Source of the DNA: Euperipatoides rowelli
Taxonomy: Eukaryota; Onychophora; Udeonychophora; Euonychophora; Peripatopsidae
NCBI GenBank assembly: GCA_003024985.2
Contig: PXIH01S0038722.1
DNA length: 10,831 nt
Reading direction: 5' to 3' (one strand)
The notes beneath the pieces are model-generated. The model worked only from the letters and a program-made list of their open reading frames with translations, ran no database searches and was not told where the DNA came from. The translations under genes and the position numbers were made by a program. Positions 8,600 to 10,831 of the stretch are shown here, piece after piece. The first letter of the stretch is position 1; every line of letters starts with the position of its first letter.

Positions 8600-8945
8600 A
8601 CTTTTATATTACATATTTTACGTATTTTAGGTTTACTTACATATTAAAATACGTACATATTTTCACATATTTCAAGTTTTTTTATCTTATATATGTACAT
8701 ATTTAAGAATAAATACATGTTTTTACATATTTCAATATTTTTTTTTTTTAATTTATTTAATTCCGATTTCCCTATTAAAAAGTTTTTATTTTATAAATAA
8801 AAGTAAATTACATATTTTTATTCATTTTACATAAAAGTTACATATTTCATAATTTTTTTGTACATATTTTCACATTTTTTTTTACTTTTTAGTACATTTA
8901 AGCAATTTTTAGCAAATATTTATGTACATATTTCACTATTTTTTA
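8600..8945. repeat. AT-rich tract of 'tacatattt' repeats
   Basis: ACATATTT or close variants occur about ten times between 8610 and 8935, irregularly spaced and separated by T runs. It is a degenerate minisatellite rather than a regular array. It includes an 11-base perfect inverted repeat, TACGTATTTTA at 8619-8629 against TAAAATACGTA at 8645-8655. Confidence 0.65.
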
Positions 8946-10180
8946 TTACATAACTATACTGGCCCTACTTATTACTATTAGAATTACCTACTTGTTTTTT
9001 CTTTCCGAAATCAGATATACTGTATCACGCTTATATCACACTTTCTTTTTACTCCCCCGGCAGGCACAATATGCTTTTGGGTTACTGTATTTGCAATCAT
9101 ACATAAAAATATTAAATATAAAAGTTTCAAATTATTTAGGCTATATCTCAAATAAATTAAAGAAATAAAATAAGAGTAGCCTACGGGTAATTATCTTTCA
9201 CTTTTCTCGAATGAAGTTTGGCATCAGTTTATTTCACATTTTTTCATTACGGTACTCTGAAAATATAAGTAATTAAATAAAACAATAAATTATAAGCTAT
9301 GGGGAATATTTAGCCTATAGAAGTTTTTTTAATTATTTCCTGCATGTATTTTCTTTATTGTAGATTGTAATGATTCTTGTAAAATATGAAATGGTTATAT
9401 TTTTTTAATATAAAAGTAGGCTATATCAATATACTGTATAGTACATGTCCGAGTTACTTGGATTTTGTCGAATGTCTGCATTGATATTTATAACCAGTTT
9501 GATTGCATCATTTCTTTGTATTATGTAATTGATGTTTTATAAGTAGGCCTACTTAAAATAAAATGATAAAAGTACTAAAATGAGAAAGTAGTGTGCCTGT
9601 AATTTGAAGCACAACTAGGAAGATTTCACAACATTGGTACAAATGGTTAAAATCAAAAGTTCTATTAATACGACGACTTTAGCTTTTTACCATAAAAATT
9701 CATATTAATGAAATAGTCTTTAGATTTCTTCAGAGACCAGTGCCACAATTGACATTGTCATGGAGACAAAGCCAAAATGAAAACAGATTGATTGCTAAGT
9801 ACAACAACGGTGACACTTTAATACTTTATGCTTTATCTCAAAAATCATGATGATCAAAAAACATTGAAGTTTTCAATATACTTTAGTAACTTTGTCGTGA
9901 TAACTTCACATGAAAATTTTGATGGGAGAATGTCTGGGCTGAGTCATTCAGAATAAAGGTGAACATGAAAAGCTTTTACCAATTTTGTTCAAGTGAGACA
10001 AAGTCACAGAAGTTTGGTGAGATTCCGAAAAATTATGACTATATCAAATCAAAGTTTCAAGTGTACAGTAGCAGTTTAAAATGTCAAATATGAAGTTATT
10101 TAAATACTAGAAAAACTAATATGATCAATTTCTTATTTCTAAATAATAGCCTACAATGTATAAAACAAAAATGATCTTAC

Positions 10181-10324
10181 CATAACTCCTACAGACTGCA
10201 AAATTTTAGTAAGCCCATTGATGACGAGTGAAAACTTATATTTGCTAATGTTTATTAAGCATTCTTTGTTTTGTTCTACATTGATGCGGGAGTGGGTTGT
10301 GTGTAATCCAGTTCTAATGGGAAG
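10181..10324 (-). CDS. NF1: NF1 exon 2 (neurofibromin N-terminal region)
   Basis: This is a 144 bp exon of 48 codons in phase 0. It is preceded on the minus strand by an acceptor ending in TTTTCCAG and followed by the donor GTAAGA. It begins LPIRTG and contains the conserved stretch NKECLINISKYKFSLVI, ending in ..SVGVM. Human exon 2, from memory, has the same length and phase and begins LPIKTG; about 32 of 48 residues agree, with no gap. It forms the first helices of the N-terminal HEAT/ARM-like part of neurofibromin. No initiator methionine is expected here: in vertebrates the 20-residue first coding exon is separate, and I could not find it between 10325 and 10831. A TTA/AAT microsatellite lies just upstream of the acceptor. 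Confidence 0.96.
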
Positions 10325-10831
10325 CTGGAAAATAAATATTAAATTATTATTATTATTATTGTGCTATTTTAACAGCTAAAAGAAAAAATGCAATTTATTT
10401 ATAATAATAATAAAAAAAGAGAAAGATGGAAGCTAAATATGCGGTAATATGACAACACAAATGTAGCATATATATACTCTATAGGTTGCAGAGTGTAATT
10501 TTTATTTTTTACTTGGCTTAGTTATTACGAGGAGACCTAGTACGGTATTCTATTTTTTGCTGTCCATTTAAACCCTTTCTAATATATTGACACTAGCGAA
10601 TAAGCCTGTTCCACGGGCATCAAACATTTTTTTTGTTTAAGCCCGTTATACGGGCATCAAACATTTTTTTGTTTAAGCCCGTTCCTCGGGCATCAAACAT
10701 TTTTTTGTTTAAGCCCATTCCACGGGCATCAAACATTTTTTTGTTTAAGCCCGTTATACGGGCATCAAAGATTTTTTTTTATCTAAGAGAAAGCACCACT
10801 TAAAGTTTCTAAAAATAGTTCCCGTGCTGAG
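10325..10831 (-). other. NF1 intron 1, partial (inferred)
   Basis: This stretch lies upstream of the exon 2 acceptor, so it should belong to intron 1. It contains ATT/AAT microsatellites (10343-10360 and about 10401-10413) and the hairpin minisatellite at 10604-10786. I searched for the first coding exon, expected to end in a motif like SRFDEQ before a GT donor, and did not find it. Confidence 0.75.
10604..10786. repeat. Minisatellite of five 36-37 bp units, each able to form hairpins
   Basis: Units start at 10604, 10641, 10677, 10713 and 10749. Each opens with a 15-base near-palindrome of the form GCCCGTTATACGGGC, continues ATCAAAC, a T run, and ends GTTTAA. The palindrome's centre alternates among TTCCA, TTATA, TTCCT, TTCCA and TTATA. 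With TTCCA or TTATA the stem reaches six pairs. AAAC and GTTT around the T run can form a second small stem. Copies 2 to 4 are exactly 36 bp; copy 1 has one extra T. The last unit diverges after ATCAAAG. It lies in presumed intron 1. Confidence 0.9.

Larger units (their letters stand above)
5638..10180 (-). other. NF1 intron 2 (4543 bp)
   Basis: This intron runs from the donor GTAAGA at 10180 to the acceptor CTTTCTAG at 5638. It is AT-rich and littered with short stop-bounded frames that look like chance. The longest, about 100 codons on the minus strand at 7093-7395, matches nothing I know. Recognisable contents are the degraded hAT-like MITE near 6031-6190 and the 'tacatattt' tract near 8600-8945. 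There are also homopolymer runs such as 6958-6975 and two undetermined bases (N) at 5750 and 6846. I see nothing further in 8950-10180. Confidence 0.9.
847..10324 (-). other. NF1: NF1 orthologue, partial gene (exons 2 to 5 with introns)
   Basis: Five splice-bounded exons lie in collinear order on the minus strand: 10324-10181, 5637-5554, 5444-5376, 4798-4680 and 953-847. They join into 523 nt without a stop. Three exon sizes (144, 84 and 107 bp) equal those I recall for human NF1 exons 2, 3 and 5, and the two middle exons together replace human exon 4. Neurofibromin is a large cytoplasmic and membrane-associated RAS GTPase-activating protein that speeds GTP hydrolysis on RAS. Only the beginning of its N-terminal HEAT/ARM-like solenoid is coded here; the GAP-related domain is not in the window. 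The start codon should lie beyond position 10831 and the next exon below position 1. The identification rests on remembered family sequence, but the number of matching residues and phases makes another family very unlikely. Confidence 0.95.

Noticed and set aside
10604-10786. CRISPR array
   Set aside because: There are five near-identical contiguous units without unique spacers, in a eukaryotic intron. It is a minisatellite.
10325-10831. First coding exon and promoter of NF1
   Set aside because: No frame resembling the neurofibromin start precedes a GT donor here, so it is most likely farther upstream.

Overview
This window looks like animal nuclear genomic DNA: very AT-rich, without long open reading frames, and with short coding exons bounded by GT-AG splice sites and separated by introns of up to about 4.5 kb. 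On the minus strand I recognise five consecutive exons of a neurofibromin (NF1) orthologue. They were found by reading splice-bounded frames and comparing them with the NF1 N-terminus from memory. The encoded residues are close to, but clearly diverged from, the vertebrate protein, so an invertebrate is more likely than a vertebrate. The frequent TAGGCCTA / TAGGCTA motif would suit a marine deuterostome such as an echinoderm, but that is only an impression.

Layout, in transcription order from high to low coordinates: 10325-10831 is probably intron 1 and holds a hairpin-bearing minisatellite. Exon 2 is 10181-10324 (144 bp). A 4.5 kb intron follows, with a degraded hAT-like MITE near 6031-6190 and an AT-rich 'tacatattt' repeat tract near 8600-8945. 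Exon 3 is 5554-5637 (84 bp), then a 109 bp intron. The vertebrate exon 4 (191 bp) is represented by two exons, 5376-5444 (69 bp) and 4680-4798 (119 bp), separated by a 577 bp intron. A 3.7 kb intron follows, much of it filled by a candidate pogo/Tigger-like DNA element with terminal inverted repeats at 1029 and 3914. Exon 5 is 847-953 (107 bp), and 1-846 is the start of the next intron.

Joined, the five exons give 523 nt in one uninterrupted frame with matching phases (0, 0, 0, 2, 1). They encode the start of the N-terminal HEAT/ARM-like region of neurofibromin, the RAS GTPase-activating protein. The initiator exon, the GAP-related domain and the Sec14-PH region lie outside the window. No other gene, RNA gene or CRISPR array is supported; the remaining signal is transposon relics, inverted repeats and simple repeats.
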